A DNA stretch of 55,346 nt. Origin: Patescibacteria group bacterium UBA2100 (lineage in GTDB: Bacteria > Patescibacteriota > Minisyncoccia > Phycocordibacterales > UBA2100). Location of the stretch: NCBI GenBank assembly GCA_002331185.1, contig DCYW01000019.1:1-55346 (forward strand). Reading direction: 5' to 3'. The notes beneath the pieces are model-generated. The model was not told the DNA's origin and did no database searches. It saw only the letters and a program-made list of their open reading frames with translations. Position 1 is the first letter of the stretch. The number at the start of each line of letters is the position of its first letter. A program made the position numbers and the translations under genes. Positions 55,156-55,346 of this stretch are shown here, in pieces.

Positions 55156-55346
55156 ATGTTTAAGTTAATATATTCAATGTTCGATGAGTTCCATGAGATA
55201 GTGGGGTGGGTGGGTATGCTTTTGATACTACTTGCGTACGCAGCTATTAGTCTTGGGTTTATTACATCAGGCACTCTTGAATATCAGATGATGAACTTAG
55301 TTGGTGCCGCAGCGCTTTTGTATTCGGCAGCAAAAACAAAATCATA
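55156..55346 (+). CDS. Small membrane protein, CBU_0592-like, 3' end cut
   Basis: The frame begins at an ATG 2 bp after the VanY-like stop codon and runs off the window after 63 codons. It reads MFKLIYSMFDEFHEIVGWVG, then membrane helices MLLILLAYAAISLGFITSG and YQMMNLVGAAALLYSAAKTK. The order, helix-short loop-YQ-N-GA-helix, resembles the CBU_0592-like domain family of small inner-membrane proteins of unknown function. I am moderately sure of the gene and less sure of the family. Confidence 0.65.
   Translation, partial: MFKLIYSMFDEFHEIVGWVGMLLILLAYAAISLGFITSGTLEYQMMNLVGAAALLYSAAKTKS

Overview
The window looks like the chromosome of an ultrasmall Candidate Phyla Radiation bacterium (Patescibacteria, probably the Parcubacteria side, Kaiserbacteria-like). 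Seen in the sequence: moderate-to-low GC, very compact operons, a ribosomal cluster with no L30 gene between rpsE and rplO, type Z (four-cysteine) S14, reduced or divergent housekeeping enzymes (trigger factor without its isomerase domain, a divergent PGK, NDK with an insertion), pseudopilins plus PilB/PilC, and many short orphan genes. The lineage call is inference. TGA is an ordinary stop here (tpiA, adk and rnhA end in it).

Layout. 1-8430 (mostly minus strand): partial prephenate dehydratase (pheA), RNase Y, a small orphan gene with an upstream mini-ORF, ClpP, trigger factor, two envelope hypotheticals, inorganic pyrophosphatase, and NusA behind a promoter and leader terminator. 8480-14120 (plus): a type IV pilus/pseudopilus operon set (pilB, pilC, two prepilin-like proteins, one PilX-like protein). 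14380-19500: tpiA-pgk, HIT/recJ divergent pair, and a membrane-pseudopilin fusion. 19530-24690: RNase HI, the ComEC channel half, an orphan, superoxide dismutase, a TrpR-like regulator, the detached ComEC metallo-beta-lactamase half, and a secreted orphan. 24665-28290: L28, site-2 protease, S12, S7. 28290-45460: fusA, tuf and the S10/spc ribosomal clusters through secY, interrupted by small orphan genes and by purC. 45530-48050: two guanylate-kinase-like proteins, adenylate kinase and methionine aminopeptidase. 48050-55346: a dead GrpB-family gene, a VirD4/HerA-like ATPase, NDK, a candidate structured RNA, a beta-CASP RNase, a VanY-like peptidase and a partial membrane protein.

How it works together: PilB, PilC, the pseudopilins, the two ComEC halves and RecJ form a plausible DNA-capture and uptake set, attractive for an organism that must scavenge nucleotides. 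NDK, adenylate kinase and the guanylate-kinase-like pair handle nucleotide phosphorylation. The central part is the translation apparatus.

Most unusual signals: (a) both guanylate-kinase-like proteins have glutamate in place of the invariant P-loop lysine, while adenylate kinase beside them keeps it; (b) at least a dozen first-in-operon genes have a TATAAT-like -10 box only 5-8 nt before the ATG, implying leaderless mRNAs, whereas orphan genes carry Shine-Dalgarno sequences; (c) rpsL, fusA, tuf and rpsS share a similar short hairpin at the transcription start; (d) a roughly 150-nt structured RNA candidate lies near 52.7 kb; (e) the 10-bp palindrome TGATGCATCA occurs four times, once over the -10 box of the TrpR-like gene; (f) nusA has a terminator in its leader.
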